Both the position numbers and the translations under genes were made by a program. Below, one piece after another: positions 30,953 through 41,200 of a stretch of DNA of 64,000 nt. This stretch comes from Trissonchulus latispiculum. Its lineage: Eukaryota; Nematoda; Enoplea; Enoplida; Ironidae. The notes beneath the pieces were generated by a model, which worked only from the letters and a program-made list of their open reading frames with translations, was not told where the DNA came from and searched no databases. Within the stretch, counting starts at the first letter, position 1; every line of letters begins with the position of its first letter. The stretch lies in NCBI GenBank assembly GCA_030248195.1, contig JASAND010030887.1:1-64000 (forward strand), given 5' to 3'.

Positions 30953-33847
30953 CCGCGCGACCCCGCCGCGGCCAAGGGCTCAAGGGTTAGTAATAAAACA
31001 CAATTAACCTACGTACCCTAGCTACTAGTACAGATAAAACGCGTTTCAGAAAACAACGGCAAAAGATAAAAATTTGCGTATCCCTCGAGTCCGGATTCCC
31101 GGGGACACTACTCGGGCCCCACACAAACACATACACATAGGGGATTCCGAGACAGATAAAGATACTCCGGAACATACCGGGACACGTACTACACACGGAT
31201 TACACCGACTCAACATAGACGAAATACGGCTTGGGACACCCTTGAGCCACGACAGGATCACACGAAACAAAAGAGAAGAGTACTCCGGGAGACCCCATCC
31301 CAATTTTGAACCCACTCCGGAAGACACTTTGTCGGACCAACATGTACATTTACAAAATACTCAATATACAACACTCCGGAATTGCATACAACAAACGATA
31401 CATTAGGAAATAACCTTCAAAATACTTACTACCGGAGCGAGACAACAAGTATATACAAAACCATAGAAAATACTTCTGCACCTCAAAGATATACATCAGA
31501 GTAAACAAGGGAAAACTAGCTACAAGAGACACTATACTGGGCAAAATTTAACACGGCAAACAGTAGAAAGACAGAAGTGATACATGGAAACGTAAAAACG
31601 ATGAAAATTTGTACTCCGGTGGGACTTAACTACACAACACTAGAGAACTCCTCCGAGAAAGGTTTTACATGGTTTTATAGAACTCCGGGAGAGATTTCAT
31701 ACAATTACACAGTGCTCCGGACAAGTCAACCATATAGCAACAATAGATTGTGAAGACTCCGGGAGAGCCTCCACCGGACTAGACATATTATACGAATCTG
31801 AATAAATGCCGACCAAATACTAAGGCTATTCCAACGGAAAATTTATAGAAATTTATGAGAAATTGCGCGAAAAGAGCAAAATGACATACGCGTACACAAT
31901 CCAGGGAAGCCTCCCCCGGAGTAAACATATTATGCGCGAATCATATTAAATGCCAAAATAAAGCTGCACAGGGATAAAACATACATATAGAATTTTTAGC
32001 TGCACCAACAAAAATGGCAAAAATGGAAGGCGTAGATGGCAGTACAAATTACGCAAGTAAACCCGCGGTACAGTAGTAGAATCAAAACAAAAACAGTTAG
32101 ATAAAGGGATAGTATACGACATATATAGGACGGACTAGCCGAACTAGGGGGCACCCCTGTGAAAGAATCTCGAAGGAAACTGCAGAAAGAAATAGACGGT
32201 TTTCAAAGATCAATAGAATTTACAAGGTGATAATCAAGCGAAAAACCCATAAAGTATACCCCAAGTCAGTTCCCCCCCCCCCCACCTGTTAAAGCTATCA
32301 GACAACAATAAAGCATAGAAATGGAATGAAAAACACAACACGAATAGAAAAGATGGGAAAGGGGGAGGGGGAGCGGACGAGTAGAGGGAACCGGAATGCA
32401 CAACAATCACGAAATACAGACTGATACAACAAAAGTTCGAAGATAATAGGCCAGGGAGGCCGCCAAGAACCATGCCGTCGGGGGGAGACCCCACAGCAAC
32501 CATCGGACCGACCTCCGGAAGGGGAGCGGGCGCCCCACGGCGCAAGCCGCTCCGGCCCCAAGAACAAATCACCGGCCAACCAACTAACCAGGCCCACCAT
32601 CACCAATAACCAGGCCAGCAGACTAAACAGGCCTTTCGCCAACCACGGAATCGTCCGGGTCCTAGACAAGCATACGGGACATAAAAATTTCACACAACAT
32701 ATATATAGTGGCAGAAAGGGGAACTCGCCGCCATAGAGGGACTGGGGGGGAGGGAAGGGGAAGTATGTTACAGTAAACAAAGACAAACAAAAAAGGAGTA
32801 AATACAGCATAATATATGGGGATTAACATACGGCACAAGGGCCTACAATAAACAAAATAGCATCATTATATAAGGCACGTATGCCACAGTCACGAAATAA
32901 GGCACATAGGCCGATACAGTACATCATAAAGGCCCGATTAATTTAGGAGAGAGGGGGCGCAAGCCTACGGCTACTGCAGCCCGGAGAGTGTCCAGACAAC
33001 CAGCGACCATAGACTGCGCCGAAAATCAAAGAAAGCGAGAAATTAAACTACGGAGTCTAAAATGCCGGTCCGGGGTTGACCGCCCACCCTTGCCCGGCCA
33101 GCAGCCAGACACAGGCGACGAGCAACCACGGACCCGCCGAGGGACGGTACAGTGGAATACCCCCGGTACTATTACCTGAGTAAAATGACCGTTAAATTTG
33201 TGTGAAAAAGTGAAATAAGAAGGTAAAAAGGCTGAAAGAATTTGAAAGAATACGAGGTAAAACAAGTCCTCGAGTACCCTCCAGCAGACCCAAGTAAACA
33301 TTCGCAAGAATTTAGAAAATTTAGGCAATTATTTGTCGTAGCAGAAGAGTGAAACACGGAAAGCAAAATCATCTTAGAAAAAAATCACAAGAATTTCACG
33401 AAAAAGAAGGTGGTTCAGGGTACTCGAGCAGTTAGACATCTTTATCCCCCCAAAATCACACATAGCAGGTTAGTAGATGAAAACACGCAAGCACCCCTGC
33501 CAGTACGGGCCAAGAACATACGTACGACCCGCATCACGTACATGATGAGCCGGTGCCAGTCCGGAATCCCGGAGGTCACAAACAACTAATTTCTGCAACA
33601 ATGAAGAGAAAAGCTTCCAACGGTGAAATATGCAATATGCAAAATATGAAAGCTCCGGAAATGTATAAAATTCAAAAAAAAATTTAAATCGAACTGAAAT
33701 ATAAATCGTATGTATTTGATTCAAACGAAAAATAAAGTAGACAAGTTTAGAAAATAATTTTTTCGTGGACATACAAAAGTTAATTTTCAGCAAATTAATC
33801 GGGCTAAGCAAACAACATACTAATCATGCGGAATAACGATTCTAGGT
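30953..33847 (-). other. 2.9 kb non-coding region of the LTR element, rich in CTCCGG
   Basis: No frame longer than about 170 codons, and none with YxDD, zinc-binding integrase or RNase H motifs. From 31080 to 31920 the hexamer CTCCGG or close variants recur at least ten times at irregular spacing (for example near 31166, 31280, 31315, 31375, 31614, 31682, 31713, 31757). Further along are GC-rich stretches (32440-32640, 33060-33170) and short GGCC-type repeats (32830-32940). Confidence 0.6.
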
Positions 33848-33864
33848 TTACCCCCTCTTTTGAA
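33848..33864 (-). other. internal second polypurine tract
   Basis: The - strand sequence TTCAAAAGAGGGGGTAA is identical over 17 bases to the tract at the 3' LTR. It lies 3 bases beyond the gag-protease stop codon. Confidence 0.75.
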
Positions 33865-33867
33865 AAT

Positions 33868-36222
33868 TTACTTGGGGCAGGGCAGGTTGGCAGAAATGAC
33901 TGGTTTACTGCAGATGGTCCCAATATACTGCGTTGAAAGAGTCATCCTGCATTTTTTCTCAGGTATAAACGGGTTCAAAAAGCAGGTCGGACCCCGGACA
34001 GCAGGGGAGGAGGGGGCCGGAGCCAAAACCTCCGAGGGCGGGGGTGTCCCCAGATTTACACACATCACCGCAGGCGCATCGGCACACCAATTTGCAACAA
34101 ATTCCGAGTAAATTTCGGCTGATGACAATAATGGGTGGCGTATTCCTTGCATATTCACCTCATTCGTAGAAAATAACAAATCCCAGTGAAAACTTTTCAT
34201 GAAATCAGTGCCTATAAGCATCTCACGAGAAAAGTCAGGAGCCATATAAAAAGACCACCCATATTCTTTATGCCCCACCGTGAAAATGACGAAAACTTTA
34301 GCAGAAATTTTTAAAGGTGCGTTGTTAGATGCCACTGCTGTGATAGGATCCGGTTTATAAAATTGAACATTGGCGCCCCCCTTCAATATCCTCTTAACTG
34401 TCCGGGGACTGATAATGGATATGCATGCCCCAGAGTCGATAATAGCCAAAATTTTGGTCCCCTCGGAGGTGGCGAGTATGGCTGGCATATTGTCTGCTGC
34501 CGCCAGTACTTGGTCGGATTCGATTCCGGTGGACTCTCCCGGAGTTACTGCATCTGATGTTGGACCTCCCATTTGGGGTTTTTCTGGCTCCTGTAGTGCC
34601 GTTGGACTGACAGGTTCTTCAGTTTCTGTCCCTACTGAAATAGTTTCGGGCCGGTAGCAGCAAGGGGCAGTCGCGCCCCCGAGTATGGGAGAAAACTCCG
34701 CGGTCCATGAGGGAGGAGGCTGTCTTTTGTCAAGCATGACTGAGTCGAATTCCGACTGATTTGGACATAAACGTTGCAATAAAGACGCCATTTCTTGCAT
34801 TTGGTTTGACAGGGCCTGATAATATTCTTGCATAAAATTAAAAGTATCTCTGTGAATGGCCCACAAGGTAGTAAAGTTTTGAACCATTTTTGAAAAAACA
34901 TTCGACAGCTGGAACTCCGTAAAAGAATAATCAAAATCTGGAATATTTGACGAGTCGACTGAATCAGTCGGGTAGTCGACAGGCTCAGAGGGGCCCACCC
35001 ACCCTGGAGAAGCTTCGCTACCATGCGGATCAGAAACCATACCAATTTGAAACTGGCTCAAAATTTGATTAGCCTGCTCCGCAGTAACCCCATGTGGAGC
35101 CGGAGGTGCCCTCCCTGTAGAAGGAGGTGCAGCCGGAGCTGAAACCCCCGAATCCGAGGCTCGTACAAAATTTTGAGAAAGCTCCGGAACACCTGCGTTT
35201 TGCATATGTACTGTATGGTATGGGGCCGGAGTTGTAGTGGCCGGAGCTGAAATTGTCGTTGGCTGAGAAGTTTGCGCGCCAACATAGCCACCCGGATTTC
35301 CCAAGTTTGATGGGGGTGGGAGGGCCGGAGCAGGAGCAGAATATTGAACAGGGGGCGAGTTGGCAGGTAGGAGTCCGTGTTGTGACGAGAGAGGAGCCGG
35401 GGCATAATTTATGGGGTGAGATGGTTGCTGGTAGGGAGAAGGTCCTGCATACTGAACAGGGTACGTATTTGACATATAAGTTACGTGATCAACTCTTTCT
35501 GGGGAAGGACGGTTTTTATAGCCCGGGGGAGCCTTGGACGGATAACGGTCCCAACATTTTTCCGGTGGGTGACCACGTCTTTTACAGTATTTGCACGGGG
35601 CAGAAAACTTTTGCTTTTTTTCTTCATCCCACTTACTCAAGGCTTCTTGGATATGCAGTTCACACCAGTTTTTCATTTCTCGGAACCCCAGACGAGAAGC
35701 TGCGACTTCCAAGTTTGACTGTGATGGAATGTCGGAATTTTTTGAGTTTGCGGTTTTTTTAGCGGTGCCCCCCTCCTCAACATAATAAATTGGCAAGTCA
35801 TAGGAGAGAGTGTCTCCCTCCGGGGGGCGTGCCTCCCGTGACTCCAAACGGTCTATGACCCGGCGAACATCTTGCATAGTGGGCTGTTCATCAACAAAAA
35901 GAGAAGCCAAAGCGGAAGCAAATTTGTCTTGGACCCCTGCAAAGAGCTGCTGAACACATTCTTGTTCCCGCTCCTCCTGCGTATCCCAAAGGTCGAGGGC
36001 CATTGCCTGCAATTCGGAAATATAATGACGTACTGATTCGTTGGGGAGCTGCTTCCGGTGTGCAAATGCCGAAAGCCGCTCCCGAAACGAACGCTGTGGT
36101 TTTGGAAACTGTAATTTTAATAGTTCCAAAAAGTCTTCGTAAGACTCGACGACCTTTGGTCCGCATTTGGCTGCAAAAATTTGGGCTTTCCCGGACAATT
36201 TATTCCACAAAAGACGTCCCCA
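33868..36222 (-). CDS. Gag C-terminal part with zinc knuckle and aspartic protease
   Basis: From its first ATG (36210) this frame encodes 780 residues. In order: capsid-like helices (WNKLSGKAQIFAAK, then LPNESVRHYISELQ, residues 1-125); a CCHC knuckle CKYCKRRGHPPEKC at 206-219; a long Pro/Ser/Gln-rich linker; and a retropepsin with IIDSGA at 591-596 and MLIGTDF at about 664-670. The protease C-terminus is followed by 110 residues and TAA at 33868-33870. It lies in the same frame as the upstream 501-codon part, separated by one UAG, so both belong to one Gag-protease reading frame. Knuckle and protease look intact. Many antisense frames here are shadows. Confidence 0.88.
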   Translation of the reverse strand, partial: WGRLLWNKLSGKAQIFAAKCGPKVVESYEDFLELLKLQFPKPQRSFRERLSAFAHRKQLPNESVRHYISELQAMALDLWDTQEEREQECVQQLFAGVQDKFASALASLFVDEQPTMQDVRRVIDRLESREARPPEGDTLSYDLPIYYVEEGGTAKKTANSKNSDIPSQSNLEVAASRLGFREMKNWCELHIQEALSKWDEEKKQKFSAPCKYCKRRGHPPEKCWDRYPSKAPPGYKNRPSPERVDHVTYMSNTYPVQYAGPSPYQQPSHPINYAPAPLSSQHGLLPANSPPVQYSAPAPALPPPSNLGNPGGYVGAQTSQPTTISAPATTTPAPYHTVHMQNAGVPELSQNFVRASDSGVSAPAAPPSTGRAPPAPHGVTAEQANQILSQFQIGMVSDPHGSEASPGWVGPSEPVDYPTDSVDSSNIPDFDYSFTEFQLSNVFSKMVQNFTTLWAIHRDTFNFMQEYYQALSNQMQEMASLLQRLCPNQSEFDSVMLDKRQPPPSWTAEFSPILGGATAPCCYRPETISVGTETEEPVSPTALQEPEKPQMGGPTSDAVTPGESTGIESDQVLAAADNMPAILATSEGTKILAIIDSGACISIISPRTVKRILKGGANVQFYKPDPITAVASNNAPLKISAKVFVIFTVGHKEYGWSFYMAPDFSREMLIGTDFMKSFHWDLLFSTNEVNMQGIRHPLLSSAEIYSEFVANWCADAPAVMCVNLGTPPPSEVLAPAPSSPAVRGPTCFLNPFIPEKKCRMTLSTQYIGTICSKPVISANLPCPK

Positions 36223-37728
36223 CTAGTCCCCGGGAACCCTATGAACGGCTACGGCTGACTCAAATTGGGGTAGCCAGTCTTCAAAATAGGCGTATTTTGG
36301 GTCATAACGGGGCACATCCCTCAAAACTTCCAGATAATAACGAAATAAGCTCGACTCAAATTTTAAAACCGAAATATCCGTGGTTTGCATAGAGTCCGGA
36401 GTAGAGTGACGGGAAATTTCCGACATTCCGTGTTTTTTCCCGACGTTGTTAACAGAGTACGGTAGGGGCATCTGAAGCAGGGGAGGGGAGGGTAGGGGTC
36501 CCGGAGACGATCGCGGTAGCGTAGTTTGTTGAATATACGTATGTTCCGGTTGTACGCAAAAGCCTGGGGGAGGGCCCGCAGCTAAACTTTGTTGTACCAG
36601 AGGCAGGCCTCCCTGGGGGCGACCTTCACCGGAAGGGGGCAACACCTCGCCCTTGACCTCCCAGTGGCAGGACACAGGCGGGTGGTGTCCCTCCGGCTGC
36701 AAAGCCCCCACCGGAGTTGCCAGGCGATTCGGAGCCACAAAATCACTGTGTAAATCCAAGCAAGCAATTTGAGCTCCCCCGAACAAGTTTTGGTTTGATG
36801 AATTTTTGACTGATTGAATGGGGACCCGGAGATATTGCCCAGCACCAATTTTCTGCTCCATATGGGGTACGGGGATACTTTTTGGATTCGAAACCTCCCC
36901 GTCGACCAAAATACCCGAATTTTGACTATGGACTGAATTATATACAGAGCCATTTTCTGAACGTATAACATTTTCCCCAAAATTTTGTTGAGAATTTGAG
37001 CCTATGGGCGGGGGAGGGGTTCCGTTTCTGACCTGCCGGGAGAGTGTCCCGACAACGCCAGGCGGAACTGCAGCATTTTGTTCAAAATTTTGTTGAAAAT
37101 TTGGACCCATGAGAGGGGAAGGGGTTCCATTCTCGACCTGCCGGGAGAGTGTCCCGACAACGCCGGAGGAGACCCGAAGAGACCGGAACGAACTAGTATT
37201 TTGAGGGGGTTGAGCCCCTACACCCACTTGAACAGACTGAACGGGGTACTGATTTTGAGGTGTAGAAGAATTTAGAAGTTGTTGGGGAAGGGGGGGTCTC
37301 TCTCCAGCTTGCCCGGACAACGGCCCAGACACACTGTTAGAGGCAGCCCCATTCCCCAAAATATTTGGGGGTGGATGTAAATTTTGAAGTTGTTGGGGAA
37401 GAGGGGATCCCTCTCCAGCTTGCCCGGACAACGGCCCAGACACACTGTTAGAGGCAGCCCCATTCCCCAAAATATTTGAGGGTGGATGTAAATTTTGGGG
37501 GAGGGGAGGTCCCGAATTATTTTGGGGGAGGGGAGGTCCCGAACTATTTTGGGAGGGAATAATTCCCCCCGATCTCCGACCCCCCGGTAAAAAATGTTTC
37601 CAGTTTCGGTTAAAAAAATTATCAAAAAGGGCTGGTGCCTGATTTTGAGACAATTCTGAAAATAAATGAACAGTTTTATTTTTAAAACGTTTTAAAGTCC
37701 GGGTAAACGGACGAGAAAAGTCGGACAT
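36223..37728 (-). CDS. Gag N-terminal part, Pro/Gln/Asn-rich, ending at an in-frame UAG
   Basis: 501 residues starting MSDFSRPFTRTLKRFKNKTV, 9 bases beyond the primer-binding site. The first 380 residues are low-complexity and contain two tandem protein repeats: a 39-residue unit with HPPPNILGNGAASNSVSGPL (about 37290-37500) and a shorter one with VVGTLSRQV (about 37030-37180). The last 60 residues (KYAYFEDWLPQFESAVAVH) start the capsid domain, which the UAG at 36223-36225 interrupts; the frame continues WGRLLWNKL. The stop is either a nonsense change in this copy or a read-through signal. Confidence 0.85.
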   Translation of the reverse strand: MSDFSRPFTRTLKRFKNKTVHLFSELSQNQAPALFDNFFNRNWKHFLPGGRRSGGIIPSQNSSGPPLPQNNSGPPLPQNLHPPSNILGNGAASNSVSGPLSGQAGEGSPLPQQLQNLHPPPNILGNGAASNSVSGPLSGQAGERPPLPQQLLNSSTPQNQYPVQSVQVGVGAQPPQNTSSFRSLRVSSGVVGTLSRQVENGTPSPLMGPNFQQNFEQNAAVPPGVVGTLSRQVRNGTPPPPIGSNSQQNFGENVIRSENGSVYNSVHSQNSGILVDGEVSNPKSIPVPHMEQKIGAGQYLRVPIQSVKNSSNQNLFGGAQIACLDLHSDFVAPNRLATPVGALQPEGHHPPVSCHWEVKGEVLPPSGEGRPQGGLPLVQQSLAAGPPPGFCVQPEHTYIQQTTLPRSSPGPLPSPPLLQMPLPYSVNNVGKKHGMSEISRHSTPDSMQTTDISVLKFESSLFRYYLEVLRDVPRYDPKYAYFEDWLPQFESAVAVHRVPGD

Positions 37729-37737
37729 ACTACTCGC

Positions 37738-37755
37738 CTGTGAAAACGGTCGCCA
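37738..37755 (-). other. primer-binding site
   Basis: Read on the - strand: TGGCGACCGTTTTCACAG, two bases inside the 5' LTR. It begins TGG, as needed to pair with a tRNA 3' CCA. The cognate tRNA was not identified. The same first nine bases occur at 63070. Confidence 0.75.
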
Positions 37756-37757
37756 GT

Positions 37758-38275
37758 TGTAGAAATTAGACTGAGTTATCTCGAATTAAATGGAAGAATT
37801 GCAGTTCTAGAGTGTGCGTATGTCCGAGTCTTATCATCCAAACCCAAAAGAGAAAAAAGTGGAAACTGTTAGAGTGACGCGGATTTATTAGACAAAATAA
37901 TCAAGGAAAAAATACAAAATCATCAACTAATTTTACAGTAAATAAACCTTCATACAGGCACCAGAAAAGTTTACAACAAAACAAAAGCACAATAAACTGC
38001 ACAACAGACCTGTTGATAAACCCAGAAGAAAATCAAATCCCTCCAAAAAATCAAGGCAGAGAGGGGCCAAAATCATTACCTCCCACAAAATCCCCACACC
38101 AACTGTCCGCGACAATAGCCAACTCAAAACTGAACTGAAAATTCAAATGCGCGCCTTTTATAGTGCGCAATTAGCTAGCAAGCCAAGAACTTTACACATC
38201 AGCTTGTATTTACCGGTTGCATAGAATTTCTTAATTTGCATAGAAATGAACGGAACTATTAGAAATATTTCCACA
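37758..38275 (-). repeat. 5' LTR
   Basis: 518 bp, direct repeat of 30416-30933. Contains a TATA box on the - strand at 38155-38162 in the context GCGCACTATAAAAGGCGCGC. Confidence 0.93.
38155..38162 (-). promoter_or_regulatory. LTR TATA box
   Basis: TATAAAAG on the - strand, flanked by GC-rich sequence, about 400 bp upstream of the LTR/internal border. It is the likely core promoter of the element. Confidence 0.6.
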
Positions 38276-41200
38276 TTGGTTTGAGGCCTAAAGGTTTTCT
38301 ACCAGTCAGGGCCTTTGCGGCAGGAAAGCACCTGTTTCCTGTATAACGAGTTTACAAGAGTAGAAACGTGTATATGCAAGATTATTCCTTTTTAAGTTTA
38401 TTAGAAGATGATTTATTGCAATTCTCAACTCCTATGTAATTGCACAGAATTAATAAATTACTAACTATTATTTATGTGATTTTAGGTTCATTTGGTACTT
38501 ACGTAACGATATTCGCCGTGTGTGCCATTAAATCCCATGATTGCTTGTTTGCATTGACTAACAAGTATGATTAGATGCTTATAGCCCAATTTGGCTAGGA
38601 TTTTTAGACGTTTTTTAGCATAATTTCTGCAATTTGATTAAAACTAACTTTTGCCTTTTGTGCTAAAGGCTGACAAAATGTATGAACTATTTTGCAATGC
38701 ACTTACAAGAAATACTAGCTCGAGATAAATTTGACTGTTTTAATAACAGGTTTTAGGTATAGGCATAGCTGGCACAATTCTGGCTAATTGATACATACAA
38801 TTACGAAACAGTGAACAGACTTAACTAATTTGTATTACACGTTTTGGGGACAAAATTCAGCTCTAAATAGGTTAAATAGACCAGCACGAAGTCTTTTAAT
38901 TGCGATTCGTCCACTCCCTTCTTGCGGGGATACCTACGTGGACGAATCGAGGACCACCTGGTAGTATCAGCTTATCCTGGGGGTCCCCGTGACCCTGGAC
39001 TGGATTAACTACCTAATTTGCATATTACCTCGATATTGAAATAGGTACTCATTCACACGGTTTATCACACTCATATCCCTCAGATCAACAAATATTCAAC
39101 AACAAACAGACATTTATACACATTCATACTAATTTCCTGCCTAGTACAGGAGCTTTAGGACAATTTCACAAGGATTGGTCTCATGCACAAGATGAGAACC
39201 AATGAAATACCATATATTAAGGATAATTCCAGCATGACTGACATTTTGGGTTAATTAAACGTTTCTTTTGACCAACAGAGAGTTCAGTATGATCCATAAC
39301 TTAACAATCATTGGTACGATTTACTACAATTTGTTACATCCCTGAAGTCTTGGATTATCCCAATATTGTTAACTATATTATCAATAACCATTCAATCAAC
39401 TGACATTCATACTGATTTGACAATTCTCACATCCCCCATCGTACAAGGGGAATTTCCGTGAGTTGTCGCCGCAATTATTCAAAGCCATTCAATCTGCATA
39501 TATACAAATCAGGACATTCTACAACCATTCAACCAAATATCCCTGAAACTCGGTTAATTTCGGAACCTCACGCTCCGTGAGGGGTTTACCCGAATAACCG
39601 CCTTAGGTAGTTTTTAGGACCACATTCACATCTAAGTTTTATAACACATTCATGCTTCAGTCTTGCAAAACATTTACATTTCAATATCACAGAACAGTCA
39701 CACTTCAGACTTTCAGAACATTCAAACTTCAATTGTACAAAACAGTCATATTAATAACTATCTAGCTACTTAGACTAACTAATACATTAAGCTTGGGCTC
39801 ATTTGTGTAAGAAATTTATAAACTTTGAACTTTGTTGTGCGCGAGTTTTACGGCTTTGCAATTCCTTAGAATTGCTTATAAAAGAAATTTTATGGGGAAG
39901 GCTTAAACTTCGTAAGTTGAAAAAGTTTTAACTTGACTTTTGACGAAAGCCGGTGAGTAATAATTGCTAAGCAATTATTACTAGCAACGAAGAACAATTG
40001 ATTAAATCAAATACACAATTAATTAATACTACGAAAAACGAGGAAGCCGGCCATTCCTCTTAAATTGCTGCTTGATAATTAATTAAATTAGGTTGACAAA
40101 GACTCATATTTTAAGAGTTGGCTTTAAAATACCCTATAATTTTTAATACCTAATGATTTTAATGCCGACCTAACGCTGAAATAAAACATAATACTGACTA
40201 TGGAAGTTTTAAGACATTACAGGCTTTTGCGAAAACATGACCGGCAACTCCTAGTTGCCGGCTGTGGGGAATTAATTCTTCTAACTAACTTATTAATTTC
40301 AGAGCCGTAATTAAGGGGCTCTCTAACTCAGAATTAGAGGTTTGGGGTCCCACTCATAATCCCATTAAAACTACAAAAAAGAACCACAAAAGTGACAAAT
40401 AAAGATAATAATTTGGCCATAAAGGCCTACTAATTTTAGGCCAAAAGGCCGTGGCTTGGTAGACAAAAAGGAAACAAAAATGAGAGAAGGAAAAGAAGAA
40501 AGAGGTGGACACATCTCAAGACCTCCATCGCACAGGAGGGGTTTGCATGAGCTGCGCTATTATTTTTGAATTAATCAAATAATAAACTAAAAGATGAAAT
40601 AAAACTGGCCCGAAGGCCCATCATGCAATGGAAATAAAAATTGACCCAAAGGTCCTACATGCCATGGAAATAAAGAATGGTCTGGGGCCCAAGAAATTGC
40701 TATAAAATTGGGGCTCACTGGCCCAAAAATTCCATAAAAATTGGCCAAAGAGGCCTAAAACTGCATGTATAAAAAAATAAGGCCCGAAGGCCGAAAATCA
40801 CATATTATATAAAAAATAAGGCCAAGAGGCCAAAAAGTCCTAATATTTTTGTCCTAGGCAGTTGATTCTGAGCCAGGTATAAAAAACCCATGCGGCTCCT
40901 CAAGTTGTAGAGTCCGTGTGTAAAGCACAGCCCTTTTCTGGCCTGTGTGGGCCAGAAAAGTCCTATTTGCGTCCTAAAGGGGGAGTGTGTACTGCTATAT
41001 TCCCGTACCACACCTGTGGTCCTAGAAGCAATACACACTGGGGTGGGGACTCAACAGCGACCGCTCTCGGTCGAAACTAAACGGACACTGAAGAGCTTAA
41101 AATTTTGGAGACCGAGCTGACAGTTCTGCTGACAGCTCGGCGACAGGTCATTAGCGAACTGGGGCGGAATTTTTCTTTTTATTTTAGAGTAAAGCTTCTA

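Larger units (their letters stand above)
30416..38275 (-). mobile_element. LTR retrotransposon with gag and protease but no pol
   Basis: A 7,860-bp element on the - strand bounded by two 518-bp direct repeats (30416-30933 and 37758-38275) that start TG and end CA. The 5' LTR is the right-hand one. Beside it lies a primer-binding site, then gag with protease (37728 to 33868). About 2.9 kb with no reverse transcriptase, RNase H or integrase motif follows, then a polypurine tract and the 3' LTR. The LTRs differ at two positions by eye, so insertion is recent. No matching target duplication is seen (left TTAGG, right TTGGT). It must rely on a partner for replication enzymes if still mobile. Confidence 0.92.

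Noticed and set aside
35253..35762. 169-codon frame on the + strand
   Set aside because: Antisense shadow of the gag-protease frame.
33868..36210. Interpretation of the 780-codon frame as a host-domesticated Gag gene
   Set aside because: It lies inside an element with young LTRs, primer site and polypurine tract, so it is an ordinary retrotransposon gene.
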